From IMG/VR virus record IMGVR_UViG_3300026521_000161, positions 42,142 to 106,141 of that record: DNA of 64,000 nucleotides; one strand, 5' to 3'. Position numbers and translations under genes: made by a program. This DNA is from a virus. The notes under the pieces are model-generated. The model was not told the origin of the DNA. It did not search any database and saw only the letters and a list, made by a program, of their open reading frames with translations. Positions 53,776 to 61,513 of the stretch are shown one piece after another (positions within the stretch are counted from its first letter, which is position 1; every line of letters begins with the position of its first letter).

Positions 53776-54999
53776 ATGATGCATAAGAAAAAATATAAGA
53801 CCGTAAAAGAGTTCTTTAAGAAAGAGTTACCTCACTTAGAACCATCTAAAAAACTAACAAAAGATCTTAGAGAGTTTAGGCTTAATTGGTCTACTAAGGA
53901 TACTGATTATATAGATTTCTTAGGGTCTAATCTACTAGGAGTTCACAATATCAATTTCTCATCATTAGACGATGAATCGTTGATGGATAAGACACTACAT
54001 ATAAAGCATTATAAGAAACTACAAAAAGAGATATATGGAGTAGAGGGTGTTGAGCCCAATTTTAAAATAGGTAGTAATATAATATATCAAACACTTATGT
54101 ATCTGGCATACCTATATAAAAATGATGCTTCTTTAAAAGAAAAAGATAGAGAAGAAGGTATAAGAGAGTTATGCTTGATCATGCAGTTCAAGATGTTCTG
54201 TTCTACCTACGGGTGGAGTTTTAAGTATTTAACAACAGAAGCTATAGCTACGGCTGTATATAATAAACTGTCTCATAAATTTCTTATAAAACAACTTGAC
54301 AATTGGCAAGAGGTATTTGATTATAGAGTTAAATCATGTTTAGACAAAAAAGAACTTAATTACAAACGTTTAACGAAATACGACACAGAAAGTAGTATAA
54401 GACTTATAACGGACATACAGATAAAACTAAAAGAACAGATAAAACATATTTATAGAGTTATGGTAGAAATAACTGATAATAAGGAAGGTTTAGTACAGGA
54501 GTCTTCTACATTTAACGGAGAAGGTGGTGAACAGATATCGGATATAACTACCGGAATAAATACATATGTAACAAGAGTTAAAAATATAGCATTTGTTCCT
54601 AATGATTTTATAGATGGTGAAGTTCTTAACATAACATCTGGTTTATTTAAAAATATCGATAAATCTGTCATATATAAATTCCTTAAATATATGTCTGATA
54701 GTGATAGGAAAGATGTTGATAAAGTATTAGATGTTATAGAGAAATCTTTAGTTACATCGTTTAACTATCTACAAAGAAATGAAATAAACGTAGAAAAAAG
54801 AGAATACATACCGAAAGCTTTAGTTATGATGCGTAATTATTGGTCGGCCTCAAAAGTTAAAAATGAGGATATAGATTATGTTAAAGAGTATTTAGTATCA
54901 GAAGCTTTTAAGTGCACTGGTAAAAAAACAGCTTGGGTGCAAGTCACACTAGCTATAAGTTATGTTGTATATATCTTTTTAAGAAGCTTAAAAAAATAA
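53776..54999 (+). CDS. Hypothetical protein, 407 aa
   Basis: AAAAAGGAATAT precedes two adjacent ATGs (53776, 53779). A CTGAATATAAAA string just upstream matches the terL leader (CTGAATAAAATA at 63045), suggesting a shared late promoter. Helical, Lys-rich throughout with no membrane segment or active-site motif; repeated charged helices (KYDTESSIRLITDIQIKLKEQIKHIY). Single-gene plus-strand unit converging on the 55004 hairpin. Unknown; late timing is inferred from the leader. Confidence 0.72.
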   Translation: MMHKKKYKTVKEFFKKELPHLEPSKKLTKDLREFRLNWSTKDTDYIDFLGSNLLGVHNINFSSLDDESLMDKTLHIKHYKKLQKEIYGVEGVEPNFKIGSNIIYQTLMYLAYLYKNDASLKEKDREEGIRELCLIMQFKMFCSTYGWSFKYLTTEAIATAVYNKLSHKFLIKQLDNWQEVFDYRVKSCLDKKELNYKRLTKYDTESSIRLITDIQIKLKEQIKHIYRVMVEITDNKEGLVQESSTFNGEGGEQISDITTGINTYVTRVKNIAFVPNDFIDGEVLNITSGLFKNIDKSVIYKFLKYMSDSDRKDVDKVLDVIEKSLVTSFNYLQRNEINVEKREYIPKALVMMRNYWSASKVKNEDIDYVKEYLVSEAFKCTGKKTAWVQVTLAISYVVYIFLRSLKK

Positions 55000-55003
55000 A
55001 AAA

Positions 55004-55032
55004 AGTAGATATAGGCATTGCCTATATCTACT
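55004..55032. terminator. Bidirectional hairpin terminator
   Basis: 13-bp perfect stem (55004-55016 / 55020-55032) with a 3-nt loop, between the 407-aa gene and the minus-strand unit, flanked by A/T tracts. Confidence 0.8.
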
Positions 55033-55033
55033 A

Positions 55034-55192
55034 CTAACATTTTAATAACCCTATTCTACTTAGGGTGTAGTTAAGTTTTTCATTAGTACTATCTAAGCCA
55101 TAGATAACACAAGGTACATCATGACCGCGTTCTTCTAGAAGATTAGTCTGGTCTTCGCTAGAGAAGAATATAACTTTTGATTTAAAACCTTT
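55034..55192 (-). pseudogene. In-frame 52-codon extension after the TAA of the 284-aa gene
   Basis: The frame of the 284-aa gene continues past its TAA (55193-55195) for 52 sense codons to a TAG two bases before the terminator. The translation (KVIFFSSEDQTNL...GHDVPCVIYGLDST) looks like real protein, but there is no ATG, GTG or TTG start at its head. Either a broken C-terminal part, a readthrough product, or a gene with an unusual start. It fills the whole gap between stop and terminator. Confidence 0.45.
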
Positions 55193-56047
55193 TTATCTTT
55201 TAACACCATACGTGGAATTAATGACATTACTTAAATCTCTGAACTCCATATGTAGTGCCTTATATTCACCAGATTCTTTATCAGACATTTTTTTAAGCCT
55301 TTTCTTTAAACGTTTAAGTTCGGCGTGTTTGAGCCTTAACTCTTTATCACTTTCACTTTGTGTCTTTTTCCAGTGCGGTTTGCATTGTTGCTTAGTTCTA
55401 TTTGTGTACATATCTAAGTCTAGACCGGCCATCGCCATATATCCAGCCATAGTAGCCATCATGGCTTTCTTACTACTACCGTAACCAAATATAACACGCT
55501 TATAAGTCCCAGATTTAATGCTAGTTATATCGGAATATACCTGACTTTTCCTTATAGCCTCTTTAATATTATCTTCAGTTATACTACCCATTTTATCTTT
55601 TATAGATTTGAGTTCCTCTAAACACGTAATGTTAAAGTTCCTCCTATCTTCTATATAAACTCTAAATAAAAGGTTATTATCTTTATTAACATCTTTACCA
55701 AATATATCTACAAATAACTTATAACGATCATCTACATAGTAGTTATCATATTCGCCTGATATACAACCCTCAGGGTGGTCGCATGGAGTTACCATGTTAC
55801 GTTCGCTAAAAGAAGCTATCTCTTTTTCCTTGTCAGTAGCTTGTTCTCTAGGGAATTCACCGTGCCACACACCAGTATTACAATAACTACATAGGTACCG
55901 TACTTCACCTTTTTCCTCTTTGTCCAAATCATACCCATCCATTTGCATTCTATGTAAATTAGGGTAATCTGAGTTAACATCTATATTCTCACTAACGAGT
56001 GCTGTGTTCTCTATACATCCGCATTCCATACATATAAATAAACTCAT
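55193..56047 (-). CDS. Zinc-ribbon-containing hypothetical protein, 284 aa
   Basis: The ATG overlaps the upstream stop (TAATG), with AAAGGTTGT before it. The N-terminus has CMECGC (residues 6-11) and YLCSYC (about 51-56), two Cys pairs suitable for one zinc; TPCDHPEGC follows near 87-95. The C-terminal about 60 residues are a Lys/Glu-rich coiled-coil-like helix (KELRLKHAELKRLKKRLKKM). A small hydrophobic Ala/Met stretch (KKAMMATMAGYMAMAG) is at about 193-208. Zinc ribbon plus coiled coil suggests a nucleic acid-binding or regulatory protein. Family unknown. Confidence 0.72.
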   Translation of the reverse strand: MSLFICMECGCIENTALVSENIDVNSDYPNLHRMQMDGYDLDKEEKGEVRYLCSYCNTGVWHGEFPREQATDKEKEIASFSERNMVTPCDHPEGCISGEYDNYYVDDRYKLFVDIFGKDVNKDNNLLFRVYIEDRRNFNITCLEELKSIKDKMGSITEDNIKEAIRKSQVYSDITSIKSGTYKRVIFGYGSSKKAMMATMAGYMAMAGLDLDMYTNRTKQQCKPHWKKTQSESDKELRLKHAELKRLKKRLKKMSDKESGEYKALHMEFRDLSNVINSTYGVKR

Positions 56048-56196
56048 TATACAACCTTTAATTTTTTCCAGTAAATTGTTTCTTTATTTAACTTAATTTT
56101 AAACAATACAAATAATGCTAGAACCAACCATTCTGTACCATAATAAAGTACTATTTCATCACCTATACCAGCTGTTACTGTGTATTTATTACCCAT
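56047..56196 (-). CDS. Small single-span membrane protein, 49 aa
   Basis: ACAGGAAATTACT precedes the ATG at 56196; the stop overlaps the next start (TAATG). One hydrophobic segment (YYGTEWLVLALFVLFKI, about residues 19-35) followed by a basic tail. Probably an inner-membrane peptide. The 56197-56256 leader holds an 8-bp AT hairpin (56226-56233 / 56240-56247) that may act as an attenuator. Confidence 0.62.
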   Translation of the reverse strand: MGNKYTVTAGIGDEIVLYYGTEWLVLALFVLFKIKLNKETIYWKKLKVV

Positions 56197-56256
56197 AGTA
56201 ATTTCCTGTTTTAAAAAAATATTTTAAAATACTTATTTTAGTATTTTTTGTGGTCT

Positions 56257-56523
56257 TTATAAATCAAAGTACCTACGTATTTCTTTCTTAAGCTTACGCT
56301 TATCTATTGTGTCTGTAAACATAAGTCCTTCTTCTAACCCATATCTATAATATACAAGTTTACCATCTATCCAAATAATATTAGGAGGATAACATCCGCA
56401 TATGCCGGCTATTATTTTACCGCTAGATATTATATCTTCATCGGTTACTTTACGTTTACGACAAATCTCTATATTGTTACCAAACTCATCAGTTATGTAA
56501 ATCCTACCACTTAAACCTCTCAT
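56257..56523 (-). CDS. Hypothetical protein, 88 aa
   Basis: ATAAGGAGAAAAAG precedes the ATG. A compact strand-rich protein (GRIYITDEFGNNIEICRKRKV) with CGCYPP in the middle and a charged C-terminus. Second gene of the unit starting at 57085. Unknown. Confidence 0.68.
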   Translation of the reverse strand: MRGLSGRIYITDEFGNNIEICRKRKVTDEDIISSGKIIAGICGCYPPNIIWIDGKLVYYRYGLEEGLMFTDTIDKRKLKKEIRRYFDL

Positions 56524-56533
56524 CTTTTTCTCC

Positions 56534-57085
56534 TTATGTTAAGCTTTTAATAGGGCCGAATGTAGTATTTTTAACTCTTCTTTCTAAAAGAGTTAACTCA
56601 TCTTTAAGTAATCTTAAACTATAACCATTAATAAGTTTGCTTTTAATAACAGCTAACTTTTGATCTACTCCTACTAAACCCATATTGTGCGCGATTCCTA
56701 TTTTTTGTTTATGCTCTTCCAAATGGATTTCTAACTTGTTTAATCTATCAGCAACACACTGTTTATTACAAGTAACATTTGATAGAAATGTTAATACGTC
56801 TGTTAATCTCTCTATCGCACTTAGATCACCTACAACAGCTAAATTTAAAAAGTTACCACTCACAATACTTTCTATAGATTTAAATTCATAAATAGGGTTT
56901 AGATCATACGAAGCATATTGTTCACTTGTTGTATTATTAGTAGAATAAACGATGCCTACAGCAATAGGGCTAAATGATAACCCGTTATCTAATATAGTAA
57001 AATCTACCATATACCCATTTGATCCATCACTATACAATAAAACACTAATACCACTAACACCCTCTATCTCCTTCATATATAACAT
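56534..57085 (-). CDS. Hypothetical protein, 183 aa
   Basis: TTAAGGAAGATGT precedes the ATG and the promoter-dyad element lies 24-49 nt upstream. N-terminal strands (GISVLLYSDGSNGYMVDFTIL), a middle helical part and a C-terminal helical segment with LNKLEIHLEEHKQKIG. CNKQC near residue 112 could bind metal or form a disulfide. No known family; first gene of an early-type operon (57085-55193). Confidence 0.7.
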   Translation of the reverse strand: MLYMKEIEGVSGISVLLYSDGSNGYMVDFTILDNGLSFSPIAVGIVYSTNNTTSEQYASYDLNPIYEFKSIESIVSGNFLNLAVVGDLSAIERLTDVLTFLSNVTCNKQCVADRLNKLEIHLEEHKQKIGIAHNMGLVGVDQKLAVIKSKLINGYSLRLLKDELTLLERRVKNTTFGPIKSLT

Positions 57086-57108
57086 ACATCTTCCTTAAAT
57101 ATAATATC

Positions 57109-57134
57109 AGTACACCGTACTATGTGAATGATAT
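57109..57134 (-). promoter_or_regulatory. Promoter-like element plus dyad
   Basis: Minus strand ATATCATTCACATAGTAC with dyad AGTAC-N3-GTACT (57109-57121); core 32 nt from the 183-aa gene start. Confidence 0.6.
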
Positions 57135-57155
57135 AAAAATAAAAAAGATTAGAAA

Positions 57156-57186
57156 AACTACTAGTAGCCGGTGGCTACTAGTAGTT
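57156..57186. terminator. 14-bp hairpin terminator
   Basis: Perfect stem (57156-57169 / 57173-57186), loop GGT, with poly-U for minus transcripts. Ends noncoding region C. Confidence 0.8.
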
Positions 57187-57390
57187 GTACTTTGAACTTT
57201 GAGGCATATACTTATGCTATGTTACTACGTGCTTCATCCAGTGGTAGCTAGATGTCTAAACTACGTAGGGAGTTTAGATTTTTATTTCGTCCTAAGACTG
57301 AATCTTTTTGAGAGGGAGGTCCAGTAGAAATTTTTGCATAACACCACTCACTTAATGTTTTTGCTTACACTACCTTTCCTCAATAGATAT
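57187..57390 (-). other. Structured noncoding region C / long 3' leader-trailer
   Basis: About 200 nt between the 90-aa gene stop and the terminator with no ORF. Hairpins: GCATA/TATGC (57204-57208 / 57213-57217) and CTAAACT/AGTTTAG (57255-57261 / 57270-57276, 7 bp). Either a long 3' UTR or a separate small RNA transcribed on the minus strand. No tRNA features found. Confidence 0.38.
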
Positions 57391-57394
57391 TTTG

Positions 57395-57667
57395 TCATGA
57401 ATATAATTCATCATTAAACTTAACAACTTCTTCTAATGGCTCATAGTCCATTTCATTACACCATTTAATATAGTTGTTATAGTATATTTCAAATATCTTT
57501 ATAAAATTACCTTTACCTATTCTTCCATCTTTAATCTTTGTAGTATTGCTATATTGTATAGCTCTACCTATGGATGTATGTGATATATGTTTATCGTTAA
57601 TAAGGTGTTTTATGAACTCTCTTCCTTTATTAACTAAGTCCATATCTGTCTTAGCTACTCTTGCCAT
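57395..57667 (-). CDS. Small basic protein, possible DNA-binding, 90 aa
   Basis: TTTAAAGGCACCTGC precedes the ATG. The middle (HTSIGRAIQYSNTTKIKDGRIGKGNFIKIFEIY, about residues 30-62) has the look of a helix-turn-helix with a preceding helix (GREFIKHLINDKHI), similar in layout to Cro/CI-type domains where the DNA helix follows an S/T-x-x-x-A turn. Downstream of the membrane/lysis cluster. The HTH call is by eye only. Confidence 0.62.
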   Translation of the reverse strand: MARVAKTDMDLVNKGREFIKHLINDKHISHTSIGRAIQYSNTTKIKDGRIGKGNFIKIFEIYYNNYIKWCNEMDYEPLEEVVKFNDELYS

Positions 57668-57694
57668 GCAGGTGCCTTTAAATATTTTTTATTT

Positions 57695-58204
57695 TCAATC
57701 AATATCTACATAATGGCTAAGGGGTATACGAATATCTAAACATTTCTTTTTAGAGATTTTGTATTTAGAATGGACTAGGAATTCATGTGTTTCATGAATA
57801 ACGACTGGTTCACATCCTTTACTAATAGAATCTTTAACGGTGCTATTATTTAGATCAACTAACCTATTATTAACAATAAACACATGGTCATTATTTGTAT
57901 ATTTGATAATATACTCTATAGATGTACTGATCACTCTATCATATGGCTTAGTGGAGTCAATAACTACACCAGTAACCCATAATAGCATTACAGTTATGAG
58001 ATAACTTATAATAAACCTACTATCATTAATAAATATTGCTAACCAATCTTTATCACTAAACCATATAACGATAAGGGTCGTCATGACTAATGAGTTAATT
58101 ATTCCTAATAAAAACCCAGTAAAAACATCGTCATATATGAGCATAGTTAATAACCCTATCATATATATCATTAATGACGAAATAACATAAAACTTATTTA
58201 ACAT
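57695..58204 (-). CDS. Integral membrane protein, 169 aa
   Basis: AAAGGAGTTAATT precedes the ATG, inside the 3' end of the transglycosylase gene. Three to four hydrophobic segments in the first about 90 residues (VISSLMIYMIGLLTMLIY; GFLLGIINSLVMTTLIVIWF; FIISYLITVMLLWVTGVVI), then an about 80-residue soluble domain. Coupled to a secreted transglycosylase, so a holin, antiholin or spanin-like lysis factor is possible, but the topology does not fit one class clearly. Confidence 0.68.
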   Translation of the reverse strand: MLNKFYVISSLMIYMIGLLTMLIYDDVFTGFLLGIINSLVMTTLIVIWFSDKDWLAIFINDSRFIISYLITVMLLWVTGVVIDSTKPYDRVISTSIEYIIKYTNNDHVFIVNNRLVDLNNSTVKDSISKGCEPVVIHETHEFLVHSKYKISKKKCLDIRIPLSHYVDID

Positions 58205-58796
58205 AATTAACTCCTTTAACAGTTTTAGCTATATCACTATGTTTAGCGAAGTAGATTTGAAACGCTTTTATATACGTTAATATCTCCATAGCATATCTGG
58301 CATTAGGTCTCCATCCTCCGTTATAAGAACCCCATATAAGCTTCCAGTTATTATTGGTAACTTTCTTCCAATATTTTAAGTTCTTTATACTTATAGCTAT
58401 ATTAAGATCGTTGTTTATGATTAACCTACTGGCTAACGCCTTCCTTTCCCAATAACTGAGAGTAACACCTTCTCCTTTTAAGAATGTCTTTAAGTTAACA
58501 CCCATAATACCATAGTCGCCGGTAGTTTCGTCAAATAGATATATACCGAGTCTACTCTCTCTATAACAGATAGCTATACCTGTATTCTCTAGACCATAAT
58601 CTTTGAACGCATTATATACTTGACCTAGAACATTAATCTGTTCATAGGTCAAGTTTTCTAATTCATCGAGTGTTTCTGCTAAGAGTTTATTATTTACTCT
58701 TATCTCCTGCGTTTGTTTAATACAAGTTTTATTATAAGGTAATTCTTTACCAACTACATAACTCATTACCATAAGTAATAACATAACTATCTTCAT
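58194..58796 (-). CDS. Secreted lytic transglycosylase (SLT-like)
   Basis: 200 aa. A signal peptide or anchor (MKIVMLLLMVMSYVVG) precedes a domain with AICYRESRLG (catalytic-type Glu at residue 80 in the ES motif), GDYGIMGVN (93-101, the GxxQxN-like motif) and WKLIWGSYNGGW (about 152-163, the AYNxG motif). These are the standard SLT/LT motifs; the enzyme cleaves peptidoglycan glycan strands with 1,6-anhydro products. The signal sequence implies export during infection for lysis, or virion loading. Overlaps the following membrane protein gene by 11 nt. Confidence 0.8.
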   Translation of the reverse strand: MKIVMLLLMVMSYVVGKELPYNKTCIKQTQEIRVNNKLLAETLDELENLTYEQINVLGQVYNAFKDYGLENTGIAICYRESRLGIYLFDETTGDYGIMGVNLKTFLKGEGVTLSYWERKALASRLIINNDLNIAISIKNLKYWKKVTNNNWKLIWGSYNGGWRPNARYAMEILTYIKAFQIYFAKHSDIAKTVKGVNYVK

Positions 58797-58806
58797 TTTT
58801 CAACCT

Positions 58807-58908
58807 TTATCTCTTATTATTGTATGTTGGGTTATATTGTATAAACATTCTACCAACACCTAATTTATCTACCATAGTCTTTAGATAGATTATGATATAT
58901 TCTTTCAA
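58807..58908 (-). CDS. Possible tiny protein, 33 aa, TTG start
   Basis: A TTG overlaps the TGA of the 80-aa gene (TTTTGAAAG) and opens a frame to TAA at 58807, just before the transglycosylase ribosome site. The product starts LKEYIIIYLKTMVDKLG. The only internal ATG is at codon 12. Position in a tightly packed operon is the main support. Confidence 0.3.
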   Translation of the reverse strand: MKEYIIIYLKTMVDKLGVGRMFIQYNPTYNNKR

Positions 58909-59147
58909 AACCAATTACCCTGACTATCCCGCATTAATCGTTTACCACATTTTTCACATACACCAACATAGCTAACTCCATTATGTCCTGTAGTTATGAC
59001 GCTATGCCATTCCATTATATCACATGTATACTTCTTAGGAAGTACATGTCTAAATGGTACTGATATCATGATTAGTAAAATACCGATTATGAAAATTATA
59101 AAAACCATTATAACTAAACTAAAAATCAATAATATAAGTTCTTTCAT
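58905..59147 (-). CDS. Membrane-anchored zinc-ribbon protein, 80 aa
   Basis: TTTAAAGGATAAAAC precedes the ATG. Residues about 3-31 are one long hydrophobic helix (LILLIFSLVIMVFIIFIIGI), followed by a small domain with CDIMEWH, CEKCGKRL (C-x2-C) that could bind one zinc. Lies directly upstream of the transglycosylase. Role unknown; a membrane-tethered accessory of lysis is a guess. Confidence 0.68.
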   Translation of the reverse strand: MKELILLIFSLVIMVFIIFIIGILLIMISVPFRHVLPKKYTCDIMEWHSVITTGHNGVSYVGVCEKCGKRLMRDSQGNWF

Positions 59148-59150
59148 GTT

Positions 59151-59324
59151 TTATCCTTTAAATCCATCCCCAGTACAGATACCGGTTTTATAAACTCTGA
59201 AAAGTAGAGAATCACATTTCTCACATATCTCAGGCCTATCACTCTCGCTTATAGGTTTTGTTATAGTGGTATTTTTTAAATACTCACTACATTTCTCATT
59301 TCTACATTCGTATAAATACCTCAT
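59151..59324 (-). CDS. FmdB-like small zinc-ribbon protein, 57 aa
   Basis: TTGGAGGATTAAGT precedes the ATG at 59324; the stop is 3 nt before the next gene's start region. MRYLYECRNEKC ... PEICEKCDSLLFRV gives two Cys pairs, with the YEC-x4-C and CxxC layout of FmdB-type regulatory zinc ribbons. Too short to say more. Two successive zinc-ribbon genes in one operon are notable. Confidence 0.62.
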   Translation of the reverse strand: MRYLYECRNEKCSEYLKNTTITKPISESDRPEICEKCDSLLFRVYKTGICTGDGFKG

Positions 59325-59326
59325 AC

Positions 59327-59875
59327 TTAATCCTCCAACTTTATAACTTCAACATCAGCTTCTCTTAATAAAGCTAGTCCATTTGTTTTCTTATACAATT
59401 CTTTATAGAACACCCTCTTTATACCGCTAGCTGCTATAAGTACGCTACATGTCTCACACGGACTAGTTGTTATATAAATATCACAACCATCTACAGATAT
59501 GCCGTTCTTAGCACAAAACATTAATGCATTTTGTTCCGCATGTAGTGTTAACTTTTTAGTAACTAACTCAAGTTCATCGATAGCTTTTTCACTCCACTCA
59601 TGGGCTCTACCGCACTTATTACACGTGTATGTAACGCGGTCGTTAATAAAATCACTTGGTCTGAATGATAATAAATCTTTCTCCTCACCACATTTACATT
59701 TAACTATTTTACTTTCACATTTATTAGGTGTCCCAGACACAGTTCCATTAAAACCTATAGAAACTATCCTATCATCTTTAGCGATAACGCATCCGACTTT
59801 TCTACGCTTACAATAACTAGCTTTACTCCATATATAAGCTGTATCCATCAACTGCTTTTTGAATTTACTTTCCAT
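59327..59875 (-). CDS. dCMP deaminase-family protein
   Basis: 182 aa. Start at 59875, inside the 3' end of the HTH gene, with GGTGG upstream at proper spacing. Motifs: LTLHAEQNAL (HAE zinc/catalytic site) and TTSPCETCSVLI (PCxxC), with ASYCKRRKVGCVIAKDDRIVSIGFNGT at the N-terminus. dCMP deaminases turn dCMP into dUMP, the substrate of thymidylate synthase (ThyX here). Between the N-terminal strands and HAE is an about 45-residue insertion with KCKCGEEK and YTCNKCGRAHEW, a separate zinc-ribbon-like knuckle. T4-type enzymes also have a zinc-bearing insert, but this one looks longer. Confidence 0.78.
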   Translation of the reverse strand: MESKFKKQLMDTAYIWSKASYCKRRKVGCVIAKDDRIVSIGFNGTVSGTPNKCESKIVKCKCGEEKDLLSFRPSDFINDRVTYTCNKCGRAHEWSEKAIDELELVTKKLTLHAEQNALMFCAKNGISVDGCDIYITTSPCETCSVLIAASGIKRVFYKELYKKTNGLALLREADVEVIKLED

Positions 59876-60491
59876 CACATCCACCATATGACATATCATT
59901 TATGATTCTATTAACAGTCGTTTTACTCGTATTGAAATCTTTAGCTATCTCTACTAAAGTTTTACCAGCCGCTTTAAGAGCCCTCATGATACGCACGTCA
60001 CTACAACTATGCTTAGCCTTTCTGGTCTTCATACTCTGTTTTTTAGTATTTTGCTTTTTAGATACTTTTTTATTCGTACTAGTCTTTTTTCTTCTGTACC
60101 CCTTAACAACATCACCACATTTTGTTAACTTATCTTTAAGTTCTTGATTCTCATCCTTAAGTAACTCTAGTTCACGTATCTCATCACTCATGCGGTTAAC
60201 TATAGTTAATATAGTTTTTTGTGTCTCTGTCGTATCGCCTATTTGTGATGCTATTTCATGGATAGATTTACTTAACATATCCTTATCAGTTTTTAATGTA
60301 ATTATACGTTGTTCTAATACACGCATGTTAGAATATAAAGTTTTACTTATGAATGAATATAATTCCTTCATGTCTTCTTTAGTATATCCTTTAGCTAGTA
60401 TAAAACCTTTTTCTTTTATACCCAATTTATCAAGTACGTTCTCAAATTCATCGATACCAAACTCAAATTTAACTTCGTCTAAGTTTTCCAT
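59865..60491 (-). CDS. Coiled-coil protein with C-terminal helix-turn-helix, 208 aa
   Basis: TTAAGGAAGTTGTT precedes the ATG; the promoter-dyad element lies 27-54 nt upstream. Residues about 55-125 are a coiled coil (SNMRVLEQRIITLKTDKDML...IRELELLKDENQELKDKL), followed by a Lys-rich linker (RRKKTSTNKKVSKKQNTKKQ) and a C-terminal HTH of the resolvase/Fis style (RALKAAGKTLVEIAKDFNTS then KTTVNRIINDMS). A DNA-binding oligomer, perhaps a transcription regulator. Coupled to the dCMP deaminase. Confidence 0.72.
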   Translation of the reverse strand: MENLDEVKFEFGIDEFENVLDKLGIKEKGFILAKGYTKEDMKELYSFISKTLYSNMRVLEQRIITLKTDKDMLSKSIHEIASQIGDTTETQKTILTIVNRMSDEIRELELLKDENQELKDKLTKCGDVVKGYRRKKTSTNKKVSKKQNTKKQSMKTRKAKHSCSDVRIMRALKAAGKTLVEIAKDFNTSKTTVNRIINDMSYGGCDGK

Positions 60492-60517
60492 AACAACTTC
60501 CTTAAAAAATATATATC

Positions 60518-60545
60518 AGTACATTGTACTATGTGAATAATATAA
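60518..60545 (-). promoter_or_regulatory. Promoter-like element plus dyad
   Basis: Minus strand TATTATTCACATAGTAC with dyad AGTAC-N3-GTACT (60518-60530); core 35 nt from the HTH gene start. Confidence 0.62.
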
Positions 60546-60563
60546 AAATAAAAAAACTTCGAT

Positions 60564-60592
60564 ATAGTGTTGGGTTTATATCCCAACACTAT
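60564..60592. terminator. Hairpin terminator
   Basis: 11-bp perfect stem (60564-60574 / 60582-60592) overlapping the stop of the 303-aa gene, followed by poly-U on minus transcripts. Confidence 0.78.
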
Positions 60593-61500
60593 TTATTTTT
60601 CATTATTATATTAAATATTTGTCTTGTATTTTTAAGAATACATTCTATCTTTTCTCTAGAGAAAAGACTACCTTCTTCTCCATTTCTTAGATCCTGGTTA
60701 ACTTCTTTAAGGAACCTATACGTCTTTATAACTTCTGTTATACCAGTGAACTCTTTAGACTTACTTTTGTACTCTGTCATATATAGCCTAAACAATGCTA
60801 TCGTGTATACAGCTGTTCTCTCTATCTCGTTAAGTTCAACATCACATGTTTCGAAGTTACCAGCTTTCAGGAAACTATTTAATTTCTTAACAGTTAGCGT
60901 TAAATAATCTTGGTCGACTACTAACATGTTCCTACTAACCGTGTTATATATTTTAGCAGCTGGTTCGTATTTTTTATCTTTAGCTGTTAACTTAGTATAG
61001 CGTATACTATTTATAACACCAGCTTTAGTTAATACAAGTTTATATGTATAACTAACATCGAAGACTCCTCCTAAATCTGTTCCACCGTCCTCGAGCTTGT
61101 CTATATATTTGTTAAGATATGCTATAGATAAATATAGTATCATATCCTCCTTTTGTCTTTTCATACGTTTTTTAAGTTCACCTTTCTCGAAACCTACTTT
61201 TAATATGTCCTTAGTTACTGTTGGCATTATGCTATTTTCATTACCGCATGTTTTAGGTCTCTCTTTACCAAGCATACACTCACCTGTTTCTTTATTCATA
61301 AATATACAAGCTCTAGCATCAGCACTAACTCTACCATTTTTAAAATCGTCCTTATGCGAGAACAAATACATATTGTTCCCGACTTTATTAATCATATAGA
61401 TACCTTTATCTAATATATCAGCTCTTTTAAAATATATCTCAGCTGCTGTATTAGCGTCCATTATTGGTTGTCCTTTTTCACAAAAACTTGTTTCCATCAT
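60589..61500 (-). CDS. Cys-motif (YkgJ-like) hypothetical protein, 303 aa
   Basis: AAAAGGATAA precedes two adjacent ATGs. The N-terminal third has FCEKG and ARACIFMNKETGECMLGKERPKTCG (last part at about residues 64-87), resembling the C-x-F-x-C-x-x-x-x-RP-x-x-C pattern of YkgJ-type metal-binding domains. The rest is helical with no motif. Cotranscribed after the 261-aa gene, from an early-type promoter. The YkgJ relation is by pattern only. Confidence 0.65.
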   Translation of the reverse strand: MMETSFCEKGQPIMDANTAAEIYFKRADILDKGIYMINKVGNNMYLFSHKDDFKNGRVSADARACIFMNKETGECMLGKERPKTCGNENSIMPTVTKDILKVGFEKGELKKRMKRQKEDMILYLSIAYLNKYIDKLEDGGTDLGGVFDVSYTYKLVLTKAGVINSIRYTKLTAKDKKYEPAAKIYNTVSRNMLVVDQDYLTLTVKKLNSFLKAGNFETCDVELNEIERTAVYTIALFRLYMTEYKSKSKEFTGITEVIKTYRFLKEVNQDLRNGEEGSLFSREKIECILKNTRQIFNIIMKNK

Positions 61501-61513
61501 TTATCCTTTTATA

